Shown: positions 45,799-54,749 of the stretch, in pieces | Position numbering within the stretch: the first letter of the stretch is position 1 | Layout of the letters: every line of letters begins with the position of its first letter | Source of the DNA: Methylomonas koyamae | Lineage (GTDB): Bacteria; Pseudomonadota; Gammaproteobacteria; Methylococcales; Methylomonadaceae | Direction of reading: 5' to 3' | DNA length: 64,000 nucleotides | Assembly (NCBI RefSeq): GCF_006483455.1 | Contig: NZ_PPPU01000017.1 | Location: forward strand, 48,257 to 112,256 | Notes under the pieces: generated by a model | Told to the model about the DNA's origin: nothing | The model's input: the letters and a program-made list of their open reading frames with translations, nothing else | Database searches by the model: none | Translations under genes and position numbers: made by a program

Positions 45799-46209
45799 AT
45801 GAAAATCGAAGCGTTCGAAGGGCTGCAAGCCCTGCTGCAATCGGCTTTTCCGAAACGCTGTCCGAACTGCGGCCGCGTTTTCAGCGGGCCTGAACAATTT
45901 TTCCGCGAAACCGGCGACATGCCCGGCGGCCGCTCATCGTTAAAGTCGTTCGTCGACGATCAAGGCATGGCGATAGTAGAAGTTTTTCGCAATTGCCGCT
46001 GCGGCTCCACCCTAATGGACGAATTCAGTTGCCGGCGCGATATGTCCGCCCCAGGCCACCGCAGCCGCGAGCAATTCCAGTGTTTATTGCAGACTTTGGT
46101 CGCCCGCGGGATTGCGGCAGAAACCGCCCGCAACGAAATCCTCAAATTCATGCTGGGTGCTCCCAACCGCTTGCACGAGTGGCTCGGGGACGATCAAAAC
46201 CCGGCCTGA
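45799..46209 (+). CDS. Hypothetical protein with two Cys-pair motifs
   Basis: 136 residues from the ATG at 45799 (frame open from 45751). It contains CPNCGRVF near residue 20 and FRNCRCGST near residue 57, together able to bind a metal, then a helical C-terminus (LLQTLVARGIAAETARNEILKFMLGAPNRLHEWLG). No family recognised. The promoter region is shared with the divergent kinase gene (about 100 bp). Its 3' end overlaps the convergent ATPase gene by 16 bp. Confidence 0.6.
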   Translation: MKIEAFEGLQALLQSAFPKRCPNCGRVFSGPEQFFRETGDMPGGRSSLKSFVDDQGMAIVEVFRNCRCGSTLMDEFSCRRDMSAPGHRSREQFQCLLQTLVARGIAAETARNEILKFMLGAPNRLHEWLGDDQNPA

Positions 46210-46964
46210 CCGTCGCTGACGCTGTTAAAAAACTGCTTGGCGGTACGGCCGTTTTTAGCAGCGCGCGTATGGGCAAAATCCAAAGCCGCCTTGTGCAACA
46301 CCTCGCGATCGCCGCGGTAATCCGGGAAATAGCTGTCGACAATGTCCAAATATGTCTGGGTCTGCTGTGGATAAAACCCCAAACGCAGACCAAAGCGGTC
46401 CGACAACGAAATTTTTTCTTCGACGGCATCGGAATAATGCACCTCGCCGTCCACCAGTAAAGTATCGAGATTGTCCCGCATCTGTTCCGGCAGCAAATGG
46501 CGCCGGTTCGAAGTCGCGTAAAACAGCACGTTTTCCGGCGGCAGCTCGATCGAGCCTTCCAGCACGCTTTTCAACGGCTTGTAAAGACTGTCCCCGGCCT
46601 CGAACGACAGGTCGTCGCAATAGATAATGAAGCGTTGCCGATGCTCGCGAATGTCGTCGACGATTTCCGGCAAATACAAAAGATCCTGTTTGTCGACTTC
46701 GATCAAACGCAAACCTTCGTGCATGTACTCGTTGAATAAAGCCTTGACCAGCGACGACTTGCCGGTACCACGCGCGCCCCACAACAAAACGTTATTCGCC
46801 GGCAGACCGGCCAGGAAACGCAAAGTATTATCGACCAGTTGCCGTTTTTGCGACTCGATGCCAAGCAGTTGCTGCAGCCGGATCGGATCGATATGCCGAA
46901 CCGGCCGCAAATATTCCTGGCGCTGGCGCCAAATGGCTGCATAGGTGTTGTTCCAATCGATCAT
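46194..46964 (-). CDS. DUF815 family ATP-binding protein
   Basis: 256 residues. AAA+-like ATPase: Walker A in LLWGARGTGKSSLVKALFNEY, Walker B in RFIIYCDDLSFEAGD, sensor segment NVLFYATSNRRHLLPEQM, and arginine-finger-like SLSDRFGLRLGFYPQ. DUF815 ATPases are widespread and uncharacterised. Preceded by a 594-bp AT-rich gap; the start is the only Met before the conserved WRQRQEYLRPVRHIDPI region. Confidence 0.88.
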   Translation of the reverse strand: MIDWNNTYAAIWRQRQEYLRPVRHIDPIRLQQLLGIESQKRQLVDNTLRFLAGLPANNVLLWGARGTGKSSLVKALFNEYMHEGLRLIEVDKQDLLYLPEIVDDIREHRQRFIIYCDDLSFEAGDSLYKPLKSVLEGSIELPPENVLFYATSNRRHLLPEQMRDNLDTLLVDGEVHYSDAVEEKISLSDRFGLRLGFYPQQTQTYLDIVDSYFPDYRGDREVLHKAALDFAHTRAAKNGRTAKQFFNSVSDGQAGF

Positions 46965-47558
46965 GTTCGAATTCCGGTTTGAAGGGATGGCTGGATTGTA
47001 TAATTTTTAGCCAATTTAACGCCAGTTTAGTTGGGACCGGCACTTAGCTTGGTTTTTAACGGTTTGCCAACAGACTTATCCACAACTTCTGTGACTAGAC
47101 TCGAATCACCAGTGCATTTCTGTCAGGCTCGACCATAGGACTAAAAATTTTACTGATTTTGTTGGCTTTAGACTGGGAATTTGAGGTGTGGCCAATAACG
47201 AACCACCCAACGGAAACCAATTAAAAACAAAAACATAGCAACACAACCAATATGTTGCCAACAATTTTTTCCACAGTTTCTGTGTATAAATCGGCGATCT
47301 CGTGCAGTTTACCCCCCGTACCCGCCCCCAACTCCGGCTTTTTAGCATCTGCGGGGGATAGGATACATGCTACGCAAGCGACAAATGTCTTTGAAAAACA
47401 AGCCTGCTTTCCAGCTATCACAAGATATCAACAACAATATGCACAAAACTTCCGACAAACCAGATGGCTGTGCAAATCTTTGCTAACGTAGAACCGATCC
47501 AGTTTCGTTGTCACCCGCAAACTGGCATCAAGCGTCAACCAAGCTGCACTGTCTTGAC
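46965..47558. other. AT-rich 594-bp gap with a cluster of DnaA-box-like sites
   Basis: No convincing gene. Three perfect TTWTNCACA matches occur in 214 bp: TTATCCACA (47076-47084), TTTTCCACA (47267-47275) and TTATACACA on the minus strand (47281-47289); ATATGCACA (47437-47445) is one base off. The first two share the frame CCACA-N5-TGTG. The stretch 47140-47270 between them is very AT-rich. A C-rich tract at 47309-47335 follows. This resembles an origin-type or DnaA-titration site, although the neighbouring genes are not typical of oriC. Confidence 0.45.
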
Positions 47559-49202
47559 TCATACGATTTTAAACCCCGAAACGACGCGCTCGAGATTTTG
47601 CGCTAGACGGGCCAATTCTTGCGCCGAGCGGGACGCGCCTGCCGCAGTACTGCAGTTGTCGGCAGCGCTATCAGCGATCATTTTTATACGTTTCGCCATT
47701 TCGCGAGTCGCGTTAGCTTGGTCTGCCAAAATGCCGGTGATTTCACCAATTGCAGTACTGACATGATGGCTGCTATCGCGAATATCGGTAATCGACGTTG
47801 CGGCCTTACCCGCCAACGCCACACCGTCGTTCACTTTTCTGACACCCGATTCGACCTCCTCCGCGGCATGTTTGGTATTGACCTGTATTTTGCCTACCAT
47901 ATCGATAATTTCGTGGGTCGAACTGGCCGTACGTTTGGCTAGCGCGCGCACTTCGTCCGCTACCACCGCAAATCCGCGGCCTTGTTCGCCAGCCCGAGCC
48001 GCTTCTATTGCCGCATTCAACGCCAGCAGGTTGGTCTGATCGGCGATACTGCCGATGATGCTGACGATCCCGGAAATCTGGCCGGAAAAGTCCTCCAGCT
48101 CCTGAATCGTCACGGCGGTGGATTTCACCGCAGCCGCTACATCAGTAATTTTACTGGCCGTCTCTTGGATTATCGTACCGCTGGTGAGCGAAAGATTACC
48201 GGAGTGTTCCGCCACTTCGTACACGGTTTTCGCTTGCCGGCCGATCTGATCGATCGCCTGCGACAGCTTTTCTACCGAATTCGCCATCATTTCCGATGTT
48301 TCAGCCTCTACTACGCTGGCCCGTTCGCTTTGAGACGATGCCGAGGCCAAAGATTCGGCAGCCCGATTCAACATTGTCACGTTGTCGGCTATACCGCTGA
48401 TAATATCCAGCAGACGCCGCCGCATACTATCCAAAGCCAGCAGTAGCTGGGCAATTTCATCCTCACCCAGCGGCGCAACTTTCGCAGTCAAATCTCCGTT
48501 CTGAATCTGCTTGGCAATCAGCAAACATTGACTCAGCGGTTGCGTAATCGATTGCGTCGTCAACCGACCGAGCAAGAGCGCGCTAATCAAAGCGGCACCG
48601 ATCAAAGCCGACAGTATCAATTTGCTTTCTTCCGTGGTGTCGTGCAATTTTTTTAGCGAATCCTTGACGTCGATCTGGATTGCAGTTTCCAACTGGTCGA
48701 CTTCATCGATAAACGCCTCGAAATCCGCGTCGAACTGCGCATCCAGCTTATGAAATTGGTCTTCGCCGATATTTTGACCCAGTGTGGCATAACGTTTGGC
48801 CAGCATGGTGCGCACGGCCTGAAGTTTCTGTCGTGACGCATCGACTCGCGCCAGAGTAGCCGGATTTTCGACCGCTATAAACTTGCCTTCTTCACTTTCG
48901 CCGCCGTGGGCTATTGCTTCCAAGAACCAACTAGATTTGTCCATCAACAGATTCACGCTATCTATAGACTCAGCGTTATCGCCACCCATAATTTCCTCGA
49001 ACTTCAAATGGGCTTCAGTCGCGAGCAGTTTCGATTCCATGACTGCATCAACCAGCGGCGCCGCAGCCTCTCCGACATAGACTCCGGTATGTCCGACCAC
49101 ATCGATAAAATAAATACCGCTTATGCCGGTTAGCAATGTAATAAAACTGGCGCTAAAAAACGCTGCGCTCAGGCGTTTGCCGATTTCGACACGGTTAAGC
49201 AT
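47559..49202 (-). CDS. Methyl-accepting chemotaxis protein
   Basis: 547 residues from the ATG at 49202 (AGGAGAG six bases upstream; a 72-bp 5' open extension is ignored). TM1 at about 12-32 ([21 protein letters not shown]), a helical periplasmic sensor domain (about 33-195), TM2 ([17 protein letters not shown]), HAMP ([23 protein letters not shown]), then the signalling hairpin with the MCP tip [43 protein letters not shown]. It signals to CheA/CheW, which are not in the window; probably coupled to the flagellum encoded at the left end. Confidence 0.92.
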   Translation of the reverse strand: MLNRVEIGKRLSAAFFSASFITLLTGISGIYFIDVVGHTGVYVGEAAAPLVDAVMESKLLATEAHLKFEEIMGGDNAESIDSVNLLMDKSSWFLEAIAHGGESEEGKFIAVENPATLARVDASRQKLQAVRTMLAKRYATLGQNIGEDQFHKLDAQFDADFEAFIDEVDQLETAIQIDVKDSLKKLHDTTEESKLILSALIGAALISALLLGRLTTQSITQPLSQCLLIAKQIQNGDLTAKVAPLGEDEIAQLLLALDSMRRRLLDIISGIADNVTMLNRAAESLASASSQSERASVVEAETSEMMANSVEKLSQAIDQIGRQAKTVYEVAEHSGNLSLTSGTIIQETASKITDVAAAVKSTAVTIQELEDFSGQISGIVSIIGSIADQTNLLALNAAIEAARAGEQGRGFAVVADEVRALAKRTASSTHEIIDMVGKIQVNTKHAAEEVESGVRKVNDGVALAGKAATSITDIRDSSHHVSTAIGEITGILADQANATREMAKRIKMIADSAADNCSTAAGASRSAQELARLAQNLERVVSGFKIV

Positions 49203-49469
49203 ACAACTCTCCTGACCGACTTTTTGAAAAAGCAGTATTACCGAAATTTCGGATTTTCCAACCGCCGTAACCAATATGTTGCTAGCGGTCTAACAGAGTA
49301 GGCCGGACCTTTGCGCAAAACGCCGAAAAACCGTCCGATCACCAGTACTGAACAATAATTTCCAGTCATTTAGAATAGGTGGTGTAAGAGTATTGGCAGC
49401 GCGGACAAACGGGTAACACTTACCACGTGCAGCTGGGACGATGCGCAATAATCGAAACATGGAGAAAAC

Positions 49470-50384
49470 GTGAATTTACGGGATTTGCACTATTTGATTG
49501 CCGTGGCCGATTTGCGCAGTTTCGTGCAGGCGGCCGACCGCTGCTGCATCAGCCAGCCGACGTTGAGTACCCAGATCAAGAAACTGGAGGACGAGCTGGG
49601 GATACAGTTGTTCGAGCGCACCAATAAAAAAGTGCTGCCGACCGAGTTGGGCGAGCGCATCATCGCCTCGGCCAGACGAATTCTGAAAGAACAGGCGATT
49701 ATCAAGGAACTGGCCGCCACGGCGCAGGATCCGCTGGCCGGCAATCTGCGCTTAGGCGCGTTCCCCACCGTGGCTTCCTACCTGTTTCCGCAATTGGTGC
49801 CGCTGATCAAACAGGCCTTGCCGCGAATTCGGCTGATCCTGGTGGAGGAGAAAACCGAGCAACTAATTCAGCAACTCAAAAGCGGGCAGATGGACTGCGC
49901 GCTGTTGGCGCTACCGGTTTACGAAGATTTTCTGGAGAGCAAGGCTGTGTTCGACGACGAATTTTTGCTGGCGGTGGCCGATAGCCATCCGCTGGCCTTC
50001 AACAGCGTGGTCGAACAATCCGATTTGCAAGGCGAGCATTTGCTGTTGTTGGACGAGGGGCATTGCTTGCGCGGCCATGCCTTGCAAGTTTGCCAAACCG
50101 TCGGCGCCGACGAAGAGCAGGACGTCCGCGCTACCAGCCTGGAAACGCTGCGGCAAATGGTACATGCCGGCACCGGCGTGACCTTCATCCCGCAGATTGC
50201 GGTGCGCCACGAGCCGGGCATCCGTTACATCCGGTTTGCGGCACCGGCGCCCAGCCGCACCATCGGCCTGGTGTGGCGCAAAACCAGTGCCCGCGGCGAG
50301 TTGATTCGACAACTGAGCGGGCTGGTCGAGAAGGCTGCGATAGTCGACCGCGCCGACCAGATCGACGCGACCGCTGAGACCTGA
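49470..50384 (+). CDS. oxyR: LysR-type hydrogen peroxide regulator OxyR
   Basis: 304 residues. N-terminal LTTR helix-turn-helix (MNLRDLHYLIAVADLRSFVQAADRCCISQPTLSTQIKKLE). The redox pair is at the E. coli numbering: Cys199 in LLLLDEGHCLRGHALQVC and Cys208, which forms the disulfide on H2O2 exposure. GTG start with GGAG five bases upstream. It lies convergent to the Fae-homologue gene and next to the cytochrome bd genes, which suggests shared oxidative-stress logic. MtoX at 23-24 kb would generate H2O2, one possible stimulus. Confidence 0.93.
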   Translation: MNLRDLHYLIAVADLRSFVQAADRCCISQPTLSTQIKKLEDELGIQLFERTNKKVLPTELGERIIASARRILKEQAIIKELAATAQDPLAGNLRLGAFPTVASYLFPQLVPLIKQALPRIRLILVEEKTEQLIQQLKSGQMDCALLALPVYEDFLESKAVFDDEFLLAVADSHPLAFNSVVEQSDLQGEHLLLLDEGHCLRGHALQVCQTVGADEEQDVRATSLETLRQMVHAGTGVTFIPQIAVRHEPGIRYIRFAAPAPSRTIGLVWRKTSARGELIRQLSGLVEKAAIVDRADQIDATAET

Positions 50385-50404
50385 CCTCGGCCGGTGCTAA
50401 CCGC

Positions 50405-50956
50405 TTACCACTGCGACTCGCCGGTCTCCGGATCGTACATTTCGTGGAAGATTTTGTGGCGGTTGGCGATCAGCTCGTCGATGCTGGGCGAGTTGCTCAT
50501 CGCTCTGGAGATCGCCAATTTCATCGCTTCGTAGTTGGTGCGGTACAGGTCCTTGCGGTCCAGATTCGGGTTGTCGGCGCAAGACGGATCGATCCAGATC
50601 ATCGCGATGATGCACAATTCATTGGCTTGCAGCCGCGGAATCACGCCGTCGGCGACGCTGTCGATCACCGCGTCGGCGACGGCCGATTGCACCGGACCGC
50701 CCAACAGGTTGACGTAGGCCGAGGATTTGATCGTGACTTTCGGCACCATGATCGTGGCCGGGCGCACTTGTTGGTTGGTGGCGCGAATCGCGAACATCCG
50801 GGTGTGGCCCGCGGTTTGGCCCATCAGATTGGCGAAGGCGTGGCCGGCCGGACCTTTAACGTCGCCGATCAGGATTTCCGGCATCGCGTCGGTGCCTTGG
50901 CCTTCGCTGGAAAATACGGTGGCTTCGCCGGTTCTAAACCAATATGAATCTGACAT
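50405..50956 (-). CDS. Formaldehyde-activating enzyme homologue (Fae-like), active-site His absent
   Basis: 183 residues. The Fae core is clear: LIGDVKGPAGHAFANLM, ATIMVPKVTIKSSAYVNLLGGPVQSAVADAVIDSVADGVIP, then the acidic IIAMIWIDPSCAD segment and NYEAMKLAISRAM. True Fae condenses formaldehyde with tetrahydromethanopterin. The Fae His17 lies in AHIDLLIG; the aligned segment here is AMPEILIG, so the His is Met25 in this protein. It has an extra N-terminal segment (about 8 residues) and C-terminal extension (about 15 residues) relative to classical Fae. It is probably a paralogue of Fae2/Fae3 type, not the main enzyme. Confidence 0.8.
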   Translation of the reverse strand: MSDSYWFRTGEATVFSSEGQGTDAMPEILIGDVKGPAGHAFANLMGQTAGHTRMFAIRATNQQVRPATIMVPKVTIKSSAYVNLLGGPVQSAVADAVIDSVADGVIPRLQANELCIIAMIWIDPSCADNPNLDRKDLYRTNYEAMKLAISRAMSNSPSIDELIANRHKIFHEMYDPETGESQW

Positions 50957-50998
50957 GGGGGCTCCTCGGAATCAGTTAACAGAGCCGGCATTCTATGT

Positions 50999-51050
50999 CT
51001 CCGCCTCCCCCGCGGCAATAGGCAGGCGGAGGCGCGGGCCGCGCGCCTCC
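50999..51050 (-). terminator. GC-rich stem-loops after cydX
   Basis: GGAGGCGCG (51028-51036) and CGCGCCTCC (51042-51050) form a 9-bp perfect stem with a 5-base loop just past the cydX stop. An alternative pairing, CTCCGCCT (50999-51006) with AGGCGGAG (51024-51031), overlaps it, so both cannot form together. In the direction of transcription it separates cydX from the Fae-like gene. Confidence 0.5.
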
Positions 51051-51058
51051 GGCCGACG

Positions 51059-51193
51059 TTACTTGCGCAGGCTATCGCACGACTGGTCGATGCCGTGGTT
51101 ATCGATATCGCATACCGATTCCAGCCACATGGCATTGATGATGCCGAACGCGGCGGCGAAGCCGACGCCTAAAATCCAAGCGAAATACCACAT
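51059..51193 (-). CDS. cydX: Cytochrome bd small subunit CydX
   Basis: A 44-residue protein too short for most gene callers, starting MWYFAWILGVGFAAAFGIIN and ending near LRK. This is the characteristic CydX/YbgT sequence: an initial MWYFAW motif, one membrane helix and a short hydrophilic tail. AAGGAG lies upstream and the gene begins 13 bases after the cydB stop. CydX is needed for stability and activity of cytochrome bd oxidase. The tail here is slightly longer than in E. coli and has two Cys residues. Confidence 0.93.
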   Translation of the reverse strand: MWYFAWILGVGFAAAFGIINAMWLESVCDIDNHGIDQSCDSLRK

Positions 51194-51205
51194 GGTTCAT
51201 TCTCC

Positions 51206-52345
51206 TTAGTACAGGGTGTGGGAATCTTGCAAAACGGTCTGTTCGGTGACGCTGCCCCAGATCACCCGGTACACGAAACGGGTGTAGAGCAGCACGATCG
51301 GCAGGAACACCACGGTGATCCAGAATGCCAACAACAGCGTGGTATGGCTGGAACTGGCATCCCACAAAGTCAGGCTGGAGCGCGGATCGGTTTTGGAGAT
51401 CAGCAAAAACGGGAACAGACCGAAGCCGACCGTCAAACCGATACCGGCAATACCCAGCGCGCTGGCCCAGAACGCCGCCTTCCGCGTTGCGCCGGCGCCG
51501 AGTTTCCAAGCCGAAAAGATGCCGCCGAAACCGGCGGCCGGCGCCAGCCACATCCAGGCGTGGGTTTTAAAATGCTGCAGCCAACCGGCGCCGCGAGCGA
51601 TAACGGTTTTGTTCATCGGATTGGAAGGCGCATCGGCCGCGGCCATTTGCGTGATTTCCGGCCGGTCTATCGCCAAAAACACCCAGGCAGTGATCACGAC
51701 CAATGCCGTTAGTAGCAGAGGACCCAACGCCGCAACGATGGCCGTCGCCCGTTGGTGGATCGCGCCTTCGCTGCGCCATTTCAGAAACAATGCGCCATGG
51801 AACAGCGTCAACAGTAAGCCGGCAAAACCGCACAACAAGGCAAACGGATTCAGCAGCGCAAAAAACGAACCGTCGTAAAACGGCCGCAGATCTTGATCCA
51901 GATGAAACGGCAAGCCCAGCAACAAATTGCCGACCAGCACGCCGAGCAGAATCGGCGGCAGCGCACCGCCCAGAAACAGGCACCAATCCCAGGTATTGCG
52001 CCAGCGCGGATCTTCGATCTTGCTGCGGTAATCGAACCCGGCCGGGCGAAAGAACAACGCGAACAACACCAGTAGCATCGCTACGTACAGGCCGGAGAAC
52101 AGCGTGGCGTAGACCGCCGGCCAGATCGCGAACACAGCGCCGCCGAGCAGCACCAGCCACACCTGGTTGCCCTCCCAGGTGGCGCCGACGGTATTGATCA
52201 CTACCCGGCGTTCGAGGTCGGTTTTGCCGATGAACGGCAACAGCGCGCTGACGCCGAAATCGAAGCCTTCGGTCACCGCAAAGGCGATGGCAACGACACC
52301 GATGAATAGCCACCAGATCAGACGAATCGTTTCATAATCGAACAT
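51206..52345 (-). CDS. cydB: Cytochrome bd ubiquinol oxidase subunit II
   Basis: 379 residues, normal length, with about nine membrane helices. N-terminus MFDYETIRLIWWLFIGVVAIAFAVTEGFDFGVSALLPFIGKTDLERRVVINTVGATWEGNQVWLVLLGGAVFAIWP is the classical CydB sequence. C-terminal DASSSHTTLLLAFWITVVFLPIVLLYTRFVYRVIWG also fits. Inner-membrane subunit of the high-affinity quinol oxidase, which supports low-oxygen growth and protects nitrogenase in diazotrophs. Start has GGGAG upstream. Confidence 0.97.
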   Translation of the reverse strand: MFDYETIRLIWWLFIGVVAIAFAVTEGFDFGVSALLPFIGKTDLERRVVINTVGATWEGNQVWLVLLGGAVFAIWPAVYATLFSGLYVAMLLVLFALFFRPAGFDYRSKIEDPRWRNTWDWCLFLGGALPPILLGVLVGNLLLGLPFHLDQDLRPFYDGSFFALLNPFALLCGFAGLLLTLFHGALFLKWRSEGAIHQRATAIVAALGPLLLTALVVITAWVFLAIDRPEITQMAAADAPSNPMNKTVIARGAGWLQHFKTHAWMWLAPAAGFGGIFSAWKLGAGATRKAAFWASALGIAGIGLTVGFGLFPFLLISKTDPRSSLTLWDASSSHTTLLLAFWITVVFLPIVLLYTRFVYRVIWGSVTEQTVLQDSHTLY

Positions 52346-52360
52346 GGTTTACTCCCGAAA

Positions 52361-52873
52361 TTATTGGCGCGGATGGTCGTGATGCGGGACATGGCCGCCC
52401 GGCATGGCATGGCGGGCGTGGTCGCTGAGCTGGGCCGCGAAATAGGCATGTATCGCCTCGACCAGGGCCGGTTCGGCGGTTTGGAATTCGATCTCGGCAC
52501 CGTTGGGCAATTCGCGGTATTGATAAACCACCTTCCCCGCCGCCGCGCTCAAGGCCTGCACGCCGGGCATGTCGTCGCCGTGAATTCGGCGCGGCCCGGA
52601 AAAATCGCCGCGGCCGAAACCCGCCGCCAAATGGATCAGATGCTGGCGGATCAGACCGATCTGCTCGGCATCGCCGGCATTTTTCGCCAGCACTTGCTGC
52701 ACGCCGCCGCTCGGCGATGGGGTAAACACGTGCAGGGTTTTATCCAACGCAAACGGCATCACCTGGCTGCCGCGTTGCTCCACTTGATCCAGCCGGGCCG
52801 GATCGACCGGCGGAATGGCCAGGGCGACGTTAGCCAACGCCGTCAGCGTTATGGTCGATACGATGTTTTTCAC
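52361..52873 (-). CDS. Exported protein of unknown function between cydA and cydB
   Basis: 170 residues from a GTG at 52873, supported by an AAGGAGG site; an upstream extension would overlap cydA. Signal peptide (VSTITLTALANVALA). Mature part: QVEQRGSQVMPFALDKTLHVFTPSPSGGVQQVLAKNAGDAEQIGLIRQHLIHLAAGFGRGDFSGPRRIHGDDMPGVQAL, then AEIEFQTAEPALVEAIHAYFAAQLSDHARHAMPGGHVPHHDH. I recall this family being labelled 'aspartate carbamoyltransferase' in public genomes, which the sequence does not justify. The His-rich tail may bind metal. Gene order suggests a role tied to cytochrome bd. Confidence 0.7.
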   Translation of the reverse strand: MKNIVSTITLTALANVALAIPPVDPARLDQVEQRGSQVMPFALDKTLHVFTPSPSGGVQQVLAKNAGDAEQIGLIRQHLIHLAAGFGRGDFSGPRRIHGDDMPGVQALSAAAGKVVYQYRELPNGAEIEFQTAEPALVEAIHAYFAAQLSDHARHAMPGGHVPHHDHPRQ

Positions 52874-52883
52874 GACTTCCTCC

Positions 52884-54443
52884 TTAATGGGCCAGCGCCG
52901 CAGATTGTTCGAAATAATAGCGGCCGGTATGCAAACTGCTAGGCCCCAAGCGAACATACTTCAGCATCAAATACATCTCGATGATCAGCAGCACGGTGTA
53001 GAACAAGGCAAAGCCACCGATACTGAACCAAAGCTGATCCGCACTCAGACTGGACACGCTCATGTGAGTCGGCAACACGCCGGAGATAGTCCAGGGTTGG
53101 CGGCCGTATTCGGCGACGAACCAGCCGGTTTCGGCGGCGATCCACGGCAACGGGATACACCAGACCGCCATCCGCATCAGCCAGCGCTTCTGGTCGGCAA
53201 CGCGGGTGGCGCAGTAGTAGAAGCTCATGGCAAAGATGAACAGCAGCGTGAAACCGCAGGCGACCATGATGCGGAAGGTCCAGAACAACGGCGCCACCTG
53301 AGGAATCGTGTCGTTGGCGGCTTGTTGGATCATCGCCGCGTCGGCATCAATCACCTGGCCGGTGTATTTTTTCAGGAGCAGACCGTAACCCAGATCGGCT
53401 TTATGCGCCTCGAAAGCCGGTTTGGCGCTCAAATCGCCGGCGCGCAGTTTCTGCAACTCGCCGTAGGCAATCATGCCACTTTTGATACGCTCGGCGCTTT
53501 CCTGGCGCAAATCCTTCAAGCCTTTGACATCCTCGTCGATCGAGCGAGTCGCGATCAGGCCCAGCACATAGGGAATTTTGATCGCAAAATCGGTGCGTTC
53601 GTTTTCCTGGTCCGGAAAGCCGAATACGGTGAAGCTGGCCGGCGCCGGATGGGTTTCCCATTCCGATTCGATCGCCGCCAGCTTGATTTTTTGGGTTTCG
53701 CCGGAGGTATAACCGCTCTCGTCGCCGAGTACGATCACCGACAACACCGACGCCAGCCCAAAGGCCGAGGCAATCGAAAACGAGCGGCGGGCGAAACCGA
53801 TGTCGCGTTGGTTCAGCAAATACCAGGAACTGATGCCGAGCACGAACATCGAGCCGGTGACATAACCGGCGGCGACGGTATGCACGAACTTGACCTGCGC
53901 CACCGGGTTGAAGAACACGTCGGCGAAGCTGGCCATCTCCATGCGTAAGGTTTCGTAATTGAATTCGGCGCCGACCGGATGCTGCATCCAGCCGTTGGCG
54001 ATCAGAATCCACAGCGCCGACAGGCTGGTACCGACCGCCAACAGCCAGGTCACCAGCAAATGCTGGACTTTGGTCAAACGGTCCCAGCCGAAGAAGAACA
54101 AACCGACGAAGGTCGATTCCAGAAAAAACGCCATCCAGCCTTCTGCAGCCAGCAGCGGACCGAAAATGTCGCCGACATAGTGCGAGTAATAAGCCCAGTT
54201 GGTACCGAACTGAAATTCCAGCGTCAGGCCGGTGGTAACCCCCATCGCGAAATTGATGCCGAACAGTTTGCCCCAGAATTTGACCATGTCCTTATAGACT
54301 GCTTTACCGGTCATCACGTAAACCGATTCCATGATGCCGAGAATAAAGGTCATGCCCAGCGTCAGCGGCACGAACAGAAAGTGGTACAGCGCGGTCAGGC
54401 CGAACTGCATCCGCGAGAGCATGACAATATCGTCACCGAACAT
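52884..54443 (-). CDS. cydA: Cytochrome bd ubiquinol oxidase subunit I
   Basis: 519 residues. Haem ligands and key residues are visible: His21 in [18 protein letters not shown] (b595), Glu101 and Glu109 in [13 protein letters not shown], and His188 in [13 protein letters not shown] (b558). The Q-loop runs between about 230 and 370 and is of the long type. With CydB and CydX it reduces O2 with electrons from ubiquinol. Strong AAGGAG before the ATG. Its start overlaps the end of cydP by 11 bp. Confidence 0.97.
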   Translation of the reverse strand: MFGDDIVMLSRMQFGLTALYHFLFVPLTLGMTFILGIMESVYVMTGKAVYKDMVKFWGKLFGINFAMGVTTGLTLEFQFGTNWAYYSHYVGDIFGPLLAAEGWMAFFLESTFVGLFFFGWDRLTKVQHLLVTWLLAVGTSLSALWILIANGWMQHPVGAEFNYETLRMEMASFADVFFNPVAQVKFVHTVAAGYVTGSMFVLGISSWYLLNQRDIGFARRSFSIASAFGLASVLSVIVLGDESGYTSGETQKIKLAAIESEWETHPAPASFTVFGFPDQENERTDFAIKIPYVLGLIATRSIDEDVKGLKDLRQESAERIKSGMIAYGELQKLRAGDLSAKPAFEAHKADLGYGLLLKKYTGQVIDADAAMIQQAANDTIPQVAPLFWTFRIMVACGFTLLFIFAMSFYYCATRVADQKRWLMRMAVWCIPLPWIAAETGWFVAEYGRQPWTISGVLPTHMSVSSLSADQLWFSIGGFALFYTVLLIIEMYLMLKYVRLGPSSLHTGRYYFEQSAALAH

Positions 54444-54666
54444 GATCGGACTCCTTTACGGGTTGTGAAGAAAATGGCTGAGCCGCTGCAGGTAAAGCCA
54501 GATGCGCGGCGATATCGGGTTTAGCGGCCGGACGTTCCTGCCAGCGGAAAATCAAAAACCACAAGCCGACCAACAAAAGCAATTTGATGCCGATTGCGGC
54601 GCCGATTTCCCAGCGCAAGGCGCTTGTTTTCGGCAAAAGCGGACGGTCTGGGCTAGCGTCGTTCAT
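54433..54666 (-). CDS. cydP: Putative cytochrome bd small subunit CydP
   Basis: 77 residues. One membrane helix ([18 protein letters not shown]) follows a short cytoplasmic head with [12 protein letters not shown], and a Pro/Ala-rich tail follows. This matches the small proteins named CydP that sit immediately upstream of cydA in many proteobacteria. AGGAGG ribosome binding site; 11-bp overlap with cydA implies coupling. It begins the cydP-A-x-B-X unit. Confidence 0.8.
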   Translation of the reverse strand: MNDASPDRPLLPKTSALRWEIGAAIGIKLLLLVGLWFLIFRWQERPAAKPDIAAHLALPAAAQPFSSQPVKESDHVR

Positions 54667-54749
54667 GACGGCCTCCTGGGGATCGATTGGTCGCGGATAG
54701 GCGGCAGAAACCGGCCGGGCCGGATCGCTACCGCCGAACGGGTTTGCCG

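Noticed and set aside
47106..47348. 80-codon minus-strand open frame in the AT-rich gap
   Set aside because: Low-complexity translation with no ribosome binding site or domain, and it spans the DnaA-box-like sites.
47245..49282. 14-bp direct repeat AACCAATATGTTGC on both sides of the chemoreceptor gene (47245 and 49269)
   Set aside because: Several 14-bp matches are expected by chance in 64 kb, and there are no terminal inverted repeats or transposase, so it does not show a mobile element.
52815..53948. Long plus-strand open frame antisense to cydA
   Set aside because: cydA has all catalytic residues on the opposite strand and the antisense translation has no family pattern.
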